Shown: piece by piece, positions 24,901-36,900 of the stretch | Numbering within the stretch: the stretch's first letter is position 1 | Layout: each line of letters starts with the position of its first letter | Source of the DNA: Lutraria lutraria | Lineage: Eukaryota; Mollusca; Bivalvia; Venerida; Mactridae | DNA length: 64,000 nt | Assembly: GCA_964023205.1 (NCBI GenBank) | Contig: OZ026833.1 | Span: 31,646,830-31,710,829 of the forward strand | Direction of reading: 5' to 3' | Made by a program: the position numbers and the translations under genes | Notes under the pieces: model-generated | Database searches by the model: none | What the model saw: only the letters and a program-made list of their open reading frames with translations | What the model was told of the DNA's origin: nothing

Positions 24901-27900
24901 ATGCATTTATTACCGATGCCACTTTTATTTGCAATACCAGTAAACATTTTTAATTCTTAACTCGCTAGTAGTGTCTTATTATCTCTCTCTATATATATAT
25001 ATATATATATTTGTTACTGATCTGTCATTGAATTTCACCGTTATTATTCAATGTGGTTCTAGAGTTTTCTGTTGTGTTTCATGCACATGCATTTAAAAGC
25101 TTGCGATGAAGATAAGTACGGTTATGGCTGTACTGGTATTTGTGTTAACTGCTCTGAATGACAAAGTTGAAACCACAAAACATGATCCCGTGAGAATGGT
25201 AGTGATATGTTTTGTAATTTGGTAGTGTGTTGTTGTATTTATTTGTACAATTACTAGTATTGCTACTGTTAGCAATTTGTCTTTTAGATTGTATTAATCT
25301 CATTTGTAGAAATATGTTTCATAATACTTGTTCCCTTTTTACAGCCTGTGACATTGGTACACATGGTCAGAATTGTTCAAACAAATGTGGTAACTGTGCA
25401 TTAATATATCAGTGTAATACTGTAACCGGTGAATGTTCAGAAGGGTGTGCTGAAGGATTTGGTGGTAAATTTTGTCATATTGGTAAGTACTTGTATTAGT
25501 AGAGCTACACATAGGTATCCGGATATCGAGACCGCAATTTTAGTCCTTTGCGGGGCACTCATATTCTGTGACAAATTGACTGAAAACGTGAGCTCTTAGA
25601 TCGTACACGTGGCTCGGAGTTGTAAGTTATTTGCGGAGATCAAGGTTTGTACCGATATCAAAAAACGGGAATCCAGGTCAGGTTTTTACCCGCTGGTGTC
25701 CAACTGATATACTGGTGTAAACTTACAGATTGAAAGTTAGTTAAAACAGGAATTTTGCTATTATTTATTGACGACTTTGTGTACTGCCATCTAAATTGTA
25801 TGAAATATGGTATTGGAAAACATAGAAAAATCACGTTGTGATACCATCCTGCTTGCCTTATGTAACATCCAACTCAAATATAATAAAAACAATTGTCACA
25901 GATGTGGAGTGGAAGTGTAAAATGTGGGAATTACGCCAAAGAACATTCCAACAAAGAGAGACAAATCATCATCAGTATGATATGATATAACACTACTCGA
26001 CAAAATAACTGTCAATGACTGCTATTTATCATGTTCTACCATTAGCTCAAACTTTCCTTTGATTAATATTTCAACACATGTTTAAGTTATGGAAAAACCT
26101 GCAACCTCTTCAACTGGCATGATTCTCGGTGTGTTGGCTAGAGTCCTTGTTGTTTGCGGTACTGGAATTGTTGCGTTATTTCTGTTTCGTCGCAGAAGAA
26201 ATATGCAATCAAAATCGTAAGAAAATATTGTAGCTTTTATAGTCTTGGCATTTTCAATTAATACATTGCTCGAAGCAATGTTCATTATATCTAATTAAAA
26301 TTCTTAAAATGTTAGCGTTAGTAATAAACTCTTAACGTGTTTTACATCACAGCTCCAATGTTGCTTGTTTGTTGATTGTATCGTCTTTCGTTATTGTATT
26401 AGTGCTTTATTATTTGTGTATTATTTTTGTCATTAATTGTTTCTCTGTGAAAGTGTGCGGCTGGACCCATGTTCGAACCTTATGCAGCTTTCCTTCCGAC
26501 AGTTCCAAGTTGATACCCCTTGTTCAGATATTTTTTTCTCAGATATTTTTAATGTTTTTATATATTTGATGGGCTTTGGCTTTCTGTGTCTACGGGAAGG
26601 TAGTAAACTTGGAAGGCGTTTTTTTGTATGTGATGTTATCTGGAAGTACATGTACTTACTTATTTATACATTGGAGCGTCTTTACGTATGCAAGATGATA
26701 GGGTTATAAGTCTATGTTTTACTAAATGTTGTTATATGTTCTTACAGTCGAAATTCTGAACATCAGAATTGCAGCACGTTTACTAACAGCACAGGTGAGG
26801 ATGAAATTTATCCCCGATATAAACAAACAAACAAGCAAGCTAGCTATCAAGCCAACGAGTGAAACAGCAAGCAAATCGTTTGCTATTGTATATTGTAGTT
26901 GTGGTATTCTTTTTAGAAAAGATACACTTGTCCCTAGTGAAAAGATTTGTGCAAAACATATTTCAGTGTCTTACCCTAGTAAAACGATAAATGTGCATGT
27001 ATATATAAATTTATGTTATATATGACTGTAAATAACAAAAATACATGCCCATGACAAAATATTTCATATATTTAACTAAAGCTGCTGGATATAAAAAGGA
27101 TCAACAGTAAACAAATATTTATCTACTTGATTAACAAGAAAACGGCTTATTTTTTGGTTTAAGTGTTATATCAGCTGAAATATACTTTAGGAATAACCAT
27201 TTCAACTTATCGTTTCAGTTATCTTTGATGATGATGTTAATATTGCTGAAAGTAGTGGGACTGTTTATGTTAATTATGCCCTTAAAACGAATGATATTGA
27301 AGTGAGTAATTTGATGAAGATGTGTGTCTCCGCGAAGCAAAATCCGGAGACACTATATTCCGACTTTTCGGTAAGAATTTCTTACATAATTATAGTAAAC
27401 ATGTTAATAGAGGTTATTAGTTGACTAGTAGTAGAAACGTTTAGTTTGAAAGTCGACTTTAGAAAATAAAATAGTTGTCTTTCTTCCTGACAAATATTGC
27501 GTATTCTGTTAAAGAGATGCTATCATGATCTTCATTTAGCAGATAAACTGCAGTAAAACAAGGAAACAATGATCACTATAGATATTTTTGATGCAAAGTT
27601 AAACATTATTCATAGACTTTATGGTATATCATATACATGTATAAGTATGTATAATGTATTGACTGTTGTGTAATAGGAGGAGGAAAATAATGTACCCTAT
27701 GCGGGGCTCGAACCCGCGACCTCCTGCTTGCATGTCAGATGCTCTGCCAACTGAGCTAATCGAGCTGGTGAATATCCCAGCCAATTTATGATTACAAATA
27801 CTATATACCACACTGCTACAGTTGACTTTACAGTATCGGAACTATAAGAACAGAATATAAAAACTCATTATTAGTACAGGACTGGTGTACAATATATAAT

Positions 27901-30900
27901 GGCACGCGCAATAAATACATGTACTATATGATATTAATAAGTATAAATTGCACAATAAGTGTATTTAATGATAAGTACATGTACATTTAATACTAAAGGT
28001 ATGTTATATTTTTATTATGACAGAAACTACCTTACGGATTGCAGCTCGATGCTTCCGAGGCACGTGATCCGAGACTCAATTCTAAGAATAGATATAAGGA
28101 TATGTATCCATGTATGTAAATATGTTGAAATAATACACACATGATAACTTACATTTTGCATAATTAGTGTTTTGTCATAGTACTGAGAATTTGAATTATG
28201 ATTATTATCGAATGACATGTTGATAAACGATTCAATTTGTTCGAAACTGTGCGGATAGTTGACTGTAAATATCATTAATATTTTGTAATAGCGCACAAGA
28301 AAAAAGTCAAGTGAGAATTACGGTATGATGTAGGTAAGTTTTTGTAGATAAATAAACATCAGGCATATTTTTTTCAGACAATGTAAATCGTGTTCATTTG
28401 CCAGAGATCCCAGGAAAGCAATGTTCTACGTACATTAACGCTAGTTACATAAAGGTTAGTGCAAGCCTGATTCGGAAACTTACTTTTCTTCATGACAGGG
28501 TAATTTCAAACAAACTTCTGTTAAAAAAGATCATGCTAGTGTGTTTAGATATTTACCTTATTTTTGCCGGGTAACAATGAAAACAACTTATTAAGATAAA
28601 CGAGTAATTTTGAGAATAAAAATAGTCAACGGCAGACAAAAAATATGTATTCCTAACTTGGTTGTGTGATTAAACGGCTGATTGTTACATGACGCACAGC
28701 AAATGTAGATACATACACGTTACGAACAGTTTCATTTTATATCAATTTTTTCAATAAATTTCAGGGATACAACATTCAAAGGAAATATATTGCTTCACAA
28801 GGTAGGATGTTGCGTCCTTAGCAAAAAACAAGGCATCACTAATTGTTTTCAAACATCAAAAGTTGTTTCCATAGAATTATTGTCAATCTATGTTCTAGTT
28901 GTGACCAATTATTGTAGTCCTTAACGTATCGGGACTGGCTGAATACGCCAAAAAAACGTAAACTAATATTTCAAATTATTTACAATGATTAAACATCAAA
29001 AACATACTTTAATACCAGGCAACAAAAATCTAACCGATCGCGCAAAAATAGTGTATTATGGCGAATTACGTAATAAACACCGGATTCAGGGTACGGAATT
29101 TCTTTAAAGTCAAGTATCTAACGAACGGAGCCGTTATCAAAAGTCTGAGGCACGGTTTCCTGCATTATACAATTATGAACAATTATTTTAAGGCTATTTG
29201 TTGTAATATATTCCTATGTACAGAGTAGTTATCGTTGTTAAAAAAAGTGTAAATTACTTGCTATATTGGTTTATAGAAGACCAATCAAGTGACATATTTG
29301 TTTCAAATCACTTGCAAAGAACTTCACACAGTAGGGTTTATTTAAGTATATAATTATGGTTTAGTTTTTGATTCTATTAATTGGTGAAATTGATAGGACC
29401 AGGCAACCAATCCCGATACCTTAACATCCCTTTATCGTATGTGTGTTAAAGCAGGGAAACTTTTCTGAACAAACAAGACTCCGTAAACAGAGTTCCGTAA
29501 AATACAGATATGAATAGGGAAATAGAGTATAAGTTTATTGCATAATAACCATGTGCTTGACTCTCTGTTCAGAGTGGACGTTCATTATCACTCCCGTACA
29601 TCTCTGTCAACGTCTGAAAGTAATTCAAAACTATGTAATATAGACACATTTAGTTTGTGTCTGGTACTCAAATGCATGCTATTGTTTTCTCTTCATGTGC
29701 ATTTGTTGTCATAATTTTTTACGATTACGTTTAACTTCAAAGTTTTGGTTCTATTCAAGCGATTCAAATAGTGCGCTTGATGAATAAAATACATTCTGTA
29801 CCTTTCAAGCAGATTATAGCATCTTTTAACTCCAATGAATTGTAAGAAGGAAATCGTTTCACTTTGCTGTAAAATTGGTATCATCTGTAGTTTTATTTTT
29901 GTTTTACAAGAATCTTGTAAAAACTTAGACGTTGACAAAGATGTATGTGAGGGATGACGAACGACAACTCTGGATAGACATTGTTAAATAAAACGTATCG
30001 AGTTACCGTACTTACCTTTACATACACTTGGAGTGGAATAGTAAGACGGACAACTTAATATGTACCCTCAAATTGTGTTTGTTTTAATACGGACATGTAA
30101 GTAGTACTGATCAAGTAAGATTGAACAATCATTGAAATACTGACAAAGTGAGATGTACATTAACAGCTTCTAGATCGGATTTATCATTCAAGACTCGTGT
30201 CGTGATGAGTTAATTACTGAGAAGTTTATTTTTTGTCTAGGTGCATTGGTGACAACCATTGCTGACTTTTGGAGAATGGTGTGGTCAGAAAATGTCACTA
30301 CAATTGTTATGTTGACCAACTGTATTGAGCTTGGAAAAGTATTTAAAACTACCAAATTTTACGTGTGTGTTTTTTAAACGGATGATTGTATATAAACAAC
30401 AAAAACTTTGTAAACAACGTTTAAAGGATATCTTAACTTAGAAAATGCGTATTTGATTTTTATCAAATTCCATACAATTGTTTATGTCTTTCAAAGAAAT
30501 CGGTAGGATTATATATTTCATGCCCCTTTGGTGAGGTCTAATAGTCGTGCACTTGTATACATTTAATGACACCCTGTATGTTATTTTTGTAATGCATGTT
30601 CATATTATTATATTTGGTATTAACAAGAATATTATTTGCATAGGTAAAATGCGCAAATTACTGGCCCAATGAGGGAACAGATGTATTTGGTGACATCGCA
30701 GTTAGCATTCAGAAAGTCGATCCTTATTCAGACTTTATTATAAGAACATTTAGTATTACTAAGGTAAGACTTATTATTATAAATAAAACTGCTCCACGAT
30801 TGCCTGCATATGCTTATTCATAGTAGTACATATCATACATTGCTATTATTATATTCGTTGTATGTAACGTATGCATAATTCTACCATGTATAAAATTAAT

Positions 30901-33900
30901 CAAAACATTAACGTATGTTTAGAAAAAATGAGCAAATCACAAATTACAATCGATTTTATGAAATAACAAACACTTGAGATATAAAATGCGCCAGTACGTG
31001 ATTTCGAAAATATTTATTTTCCAACTCTGTACCGTGCTCTTTGTTTTTCTCCATTAATCAGTAAGGTATGTAGAATATCAATGGCGTCATTTTAGGTAAA
31101 TTCTGATGAGAATCGCACAGTGATACAATTTCATTACACAGCTTGGCCTGACAAAGATGTTCCCGATACAGCATTGTCGCTTGTACAGTTCTGGCGTACT
31201 TTAAAAAACTGCCAAACCACCGAATCGTACCCCTGGATTGTCCATTGCAGGTACATACAAATGAAGTATTTTTGAAATTGTACTGAAATGACTAATGCAT
31301 TTCATGACAATGTCCGTGGCAAATGCACCGGATGCAACAAAATTATCTTTCCCCGAAACATTCAACTGTTCTTTGACTAGTGATGTTATGTAACGTAAAG
31401 GAACTGAATTTGGTTTTGACTTATGCATGGCATTAAGCTTAACGCTATGTGGGAAAATCGGAACAATTTATGTCAATAATCAATACAATACACAGGGTCC
31501 ACTTCAATTAATGTCAATGAAAGCAAATATTTTTCCTTCCAACCATGTCGATTCGTTTTGAGAAAATCCCTATAGTAAGAGTTGTATTGCTTTCGCTAGA
31601 ATTTCAAGCTTCATCGAACTATTCCTGGAATTTCAGTACGGGTGTTGGGCGTACAGGAACCTTCATAGCATTAGATTTCCTGTATGAAATGGGAACAGCT
31701 AATCACAGTGTGAACATCCTGCAGACAGTGAACAAACTGAGACAGCAACGACTAAACATGATTCAAACAAAGGTATGTATTTTTTATCACACTGCTATTG
31801 ACTTAATGCGCTAACGTAAAATAATATTTTAAGTTAATACTTTCATACCAAGCAACAAAAAATCTAACCGAACGAGCAAAAAAAGTATTTTATTGTGATA
31901 AACATTGTACCCTTTAGTCGACTACTTTATCAATCTCGTGCATTGTGTTTGTGCGATATGATACCATTTAATTCGTTAATGACAATTAGTCGTTATTACA
32001 TCAAACCTGGGCGTGGTTTCAGTTATTAAACCGTAAACGATTTTGATTGGCTATCAAAATTGAATTGGGTGTATCAATTCATCGAAAATAATTGATTAAA
32101 TGAGACGACAATGATCAGAAAAGTTTATTGTTAATTGCTCGCTTATAAACAATTGGTGTCATTTTCCAACCGAGATGGATTTCAAAGCGGTTTTCGATAT
32201 TTTGTTGCGGGAATGTTTATCTAGGGAACGAAGAATTCTGGTACTTCATTTTTAATCTATGGTGTGTCACGTAATAAACAGCGGGGTTCAGTATACGGAA
32301 TGTCTTTTACGTCATATATCTAAAAAACGAAGGACAATTTCAAAAATCTGAGACATGGTTCTCAGCATTATTCATTTGTAGTTACTTAAAGGCTAATTGT
32401 TGTGATATATTCCTAAATACAGAGTAGTTATCGTTATTAAAAAATGTAAACTGCATGCTCTATTGGTTTATAGAAGACCAACCAAATAGTTTTGATATTT
32501 TTTTTCAAATCACTGGCAATGGACTTTATACACAGGATTTATTTTGTTATATACGAGTAAATATTGTTTATTTTTTAAATCTATAAAATGGTAAAATTTG
32601 ATATGACCAGTCATCCAATGCCGATACATTTAACCATTTGCAGGCCTGTTAATCGGTATTGAGGAAAGTTGTCTTTAGTTATTGGTATGTCCTTTTGTTA
32701 AGGCTATACGTTTAATTCATAAACTTGTTCGACATTGTGCTTGTATTCATAGGAGCAATACGTGTATGTACACGAGGCAGTGGCCGAGGTGTTGAATCCT
32801 ATTGGTTGTGTAAGCCAGAATGACGAGTTTTCTGATTTGTTTCAAAGTCTGTTTTACGACAATGGCGCACCAAAACAAAAACTCCGGAATGAATTCGAGG
32901 TAACAAATTGATAGAGGTGCTATTTGTAGTACATAATGCTTGCTTTCTAAATTCAATTCTGCATTGCTGAGTCAAGTCTTGTCTTACATCTTGTTTCATT
33001 ACGTTCTGTTCTATGAATTCCTCGGCCAAACTTTCATGAAAACGTACCTGTTACTTTATGACATTTTATAAGCTTTCATCAATTATATTCTTAGGATTTT
33101 TCACCTAATAATTTCCACCGGTCCTTTGGACTTTGAGATTACGAATATCAACTGTACTTCGTTCTTGCACTCATTTGAAATCGAAACGTCACATAGAAGA
33201 CCGAAAGTAAATAAAAAAAAATGACCTATTTACATACTTCAAACATGTGGTAGTGGCTACTTCCGAATAAAGACCACCGTATGAATAAATGCCATTCTTT
33301 CCAAAAACTGTCATTGATTATTTGAAACACATCAGTAAAGGTCACATTTTGCCTTTCACGCGGATGACCTTTGTTAACGGGTTCGACTGTAGTATGATTT
33401 GAACAAACGTATCCAAGTGGGCATGCTGTTGATGAAAGTACATACGCTATGGGTGTGACGTGACAAATTATGATTTCTAAAAAAGACGTCATTTAGAGTT
33501 TCTTTCTCACAGGATATTAATAAATACAACAAAAAACTTGAGGATGAACGAAGTGATGAGGATGAAGTGTATTGTAACGTTTTCCGGGCACACTGTGCAG
33601 ATGCAAAACTTGAAGAAAATATTGGGAAAACTCGCGATATGACAATCATTCCAGGTATTATTTTTTGGTTTGTTTTATTCTTGACGATATATTGTATATT
33701 CTTGTAATTATTCATTAAGTCTGTTTTCCTTAGATATTTCCTGACATAATTCGAGTACAAGGAACGGAAATTAAGATAAAAAGTACGTGATGTCCCGGTT
33801 GAACTAAACAAGTAAAAGAACCAATAAAAACTCTAAAGATACATATCAAAAGAGAACCTGGATGAATTTATAAATGTATACACACTGTAATTGAGGGTTC

Positions 33901-36900
33901 CCGCTATTCAGGGACATAGTCGTGTTTGTTATTTCTTTATTGAAATTTTAAGGTCGGTGGTTCTACCCAGGTGTATGCCTGGGGGCCAAGTTCCTCCACG
34001 GTCAGAGCTGGAAAAGTCGTCAAATGACTTTTATGTTGGTGTGACAATGACAACAGAAAAAGTTTAAAGTATTTAGTTTGCTTACGTTGTAGTTAACATC
34101 CAAAGGCAAACTTCATTTCAGATTATTTAAATAGAAGCTTTTTTTCTCTTGTTATGCGCATGAACATAGTACTGCAACTTTAAATAAAGATTGTTCTTTT
34201 TATACAGCGGATATACATCGACCAAGGTTAAGTATGATTGTAACAGGAAGAAATGACTTCATCAATGCCGTATTTATCCCGGTAAGTTATTGCAGTGTGT
34301 AGACCCACGAAGAATGAAGTAATAACTTATTTCCCCGCGAGTATGTAAATTTGATATATAAAACACTGGATGATTTCTCAAAAATATCATCTGAAAGATA
34401 GAGATGACAAAGACGAAATTACAATGGCAAAAACAGATGAGAAAATGATTATGTTCGAATTTCAGCATTCAGGGATATCATACCCACAAACGTTCATGTT
34501 TACAACTTTTCTAAAGCACGGACATAAAATCATTATTAATTTTATAAGGGTTTTCTCAGTTACTGAAATTACAACAATCAGAAAATATCATGACATGCCT
34601 TAGCGAATGTAGCTGTGTTTAGGCTTGCCAATAGTATAATTTTCAGACATTAACCTTGAACAGCTGGTCATAGATCCCCGAAACAATTATAGGATAAAAC
34701 AAGTTTTATTAACAAACACGGGATTTCAAAAGTTTAAGTTTAAAAACTCCTACAATGTGTCATAAACACAGACAAATGAAGCATTTAATAATATCATAAT
34801 GGACTGAAACATGATTTCAGTCAGTGGGACGTGCTGACAAATGAAGTTATTTTTTTTGCAAATTCTATCAAATGTAATGGATTTCCATATTTGATATTTT
34901 TCTTTAAGTATATCTGGTAATTAGTATTTTTAAGAACCAATACAAGATACATGAAGTATGACATATATTTGATGAAGTTCTTCAAAATATACTTCAGACA
35001 TTCCGAATTTGTAACAAGATGATACTAACTCAGTTGCCTCAAGAGAACACCATCGTAGACTTCTTGCGTATGGTCTGGGAATATGATGTTCCGATAGTTG
35101 TATTGTTAGAGGAGATATTGGAAGAGGTAAATTCTTATTATTTGGTGTTAGTTGTATAACATTGCTCACATAATATTATGTTGAATTAGATATCGTGTCA
35201 AGCTGAGACGACAAAGCGGTGAAACACATTTCCACTACGGTAGAGTATTGGATACGCATTGTAACTTCATTATGGATACATTTCATTGTATCAATTAAAT
35301 AAAGAGTGAGTGTTCGAGGAAAATAAATACCTAACAGTATCCGATTCTTTAGTTATTTTAGTTCACTAAGGATATAGTTACTATAATGTTGATATGGTCT
35401 GATCTTTGGATAACGCTCATTTCACTTGATTACCATTATTCATTTGTTATAATAAAATTTGTATTTTAGAAATCATCATATATGCCAACAACTGCTACAT
35501 CAAAACAGATCGACGTTTTCACTGTAGAGTTGAGAAATGAGAGAGTGGAAAATTGTTATGTAAATAGGACCATCGTGATATCTGTACATGGACGGGTACG
35601 TATCTGATGCATTTTATGGGGGCAAATTGATATACAGTGTAGCGCTAAATTTGGTTATAAAATTGTTCATTTTATAACGTAATTCATAATCGTCTTTACA
35701 TAATATTATTTTGAATAAGAATTATTTTAATGAAAAGGTAAAGATTCTCATTTATTCAGTTTACTTGTTGTTCAGTTGTTTTCAATCGAAGTTCCTTTTG
35801 AAACACAAACTCACTGAAAACATTATCATTAACCTTATTGAGCATTGAACATGTATGACCCAAACGTTACAATTGTTTGTTACAATTATGTTTGTTAGTT
35901 GACATAAGTCAGCACTAACTGGTACACACGTCATCCTATGAGAATCAGAATTTAGCTTCCTTTATTCATGTACGTGCTTTAATTCGTAAATGTGTTCAAT
36001 GCAATGATTTATTATCAATGTTGTTCGGGCATTGAGCAATAATGTGACAACATTGTAGAAATCTTCGTTTCTGTATTTTCAAGACGGAACAGAAAGAAGT
36101 TCAACAATTTCAAGTCAAATCATGGCCGAAGGACAAATCGACACCCATTGACACTGAGTCAATGCTGAGACTCATATCCGACATAGGAAACAACAGTAAT
36201 GCTATAGGATCTTCTCCTATTGTTGTACAGTGCTTGTAAGTATATATGGCAATATTTTGTTATCATGCATCTGCATGCTTTATTGTGTATGTTCAATAAA
36301 ACCAAGTTGTCAATAAAATAAGATATATATTGAAAGTTATTGGTGTAACAAGTTGGTTTGCGTTTATTTTGTCAAGCAAAATATTGTTTTTAAATTTGTG
36401 ATTCTATAATTCAATATTTGCCATTTGGTATATTAGGAATGGTGCAACGAAAAGTGGTTTATTTTCTGTTCTGTGGTGCATCCTTGAAAGAGCCAAATCT
36501 GATAACGAGATAGCTGTTGCTGAAACAGTGAGGATGTGTCGTGTGAGAAGAAAACAGATCATTGCTGATTTTGTACGTTTTGATGTAGAAACTATTTCCC
36601 AAATTTACATGATTTATGCTTTGTTAAACAAGATTTCAGATTTACTTTTGAACCCATATTTGATACCAATTACAATAACAATGAAACATCACATCAAAGA
36701 AAATCAACTATTGAAATTATGTGCTTTTTCTAAAACTTTTCATTTACCATGTAGAAATTACGCCGTACATATCGCTAGTCATATTAGTGCGATATTTTTC
36801 TATTCCATAGAAGATTACCTAACCAGTACTCAGGGATTGTGTACCATGGCGTATCAATAGAACTATTGCAGTATTCCTCTTATTGCCGCCAAGTTGTATA

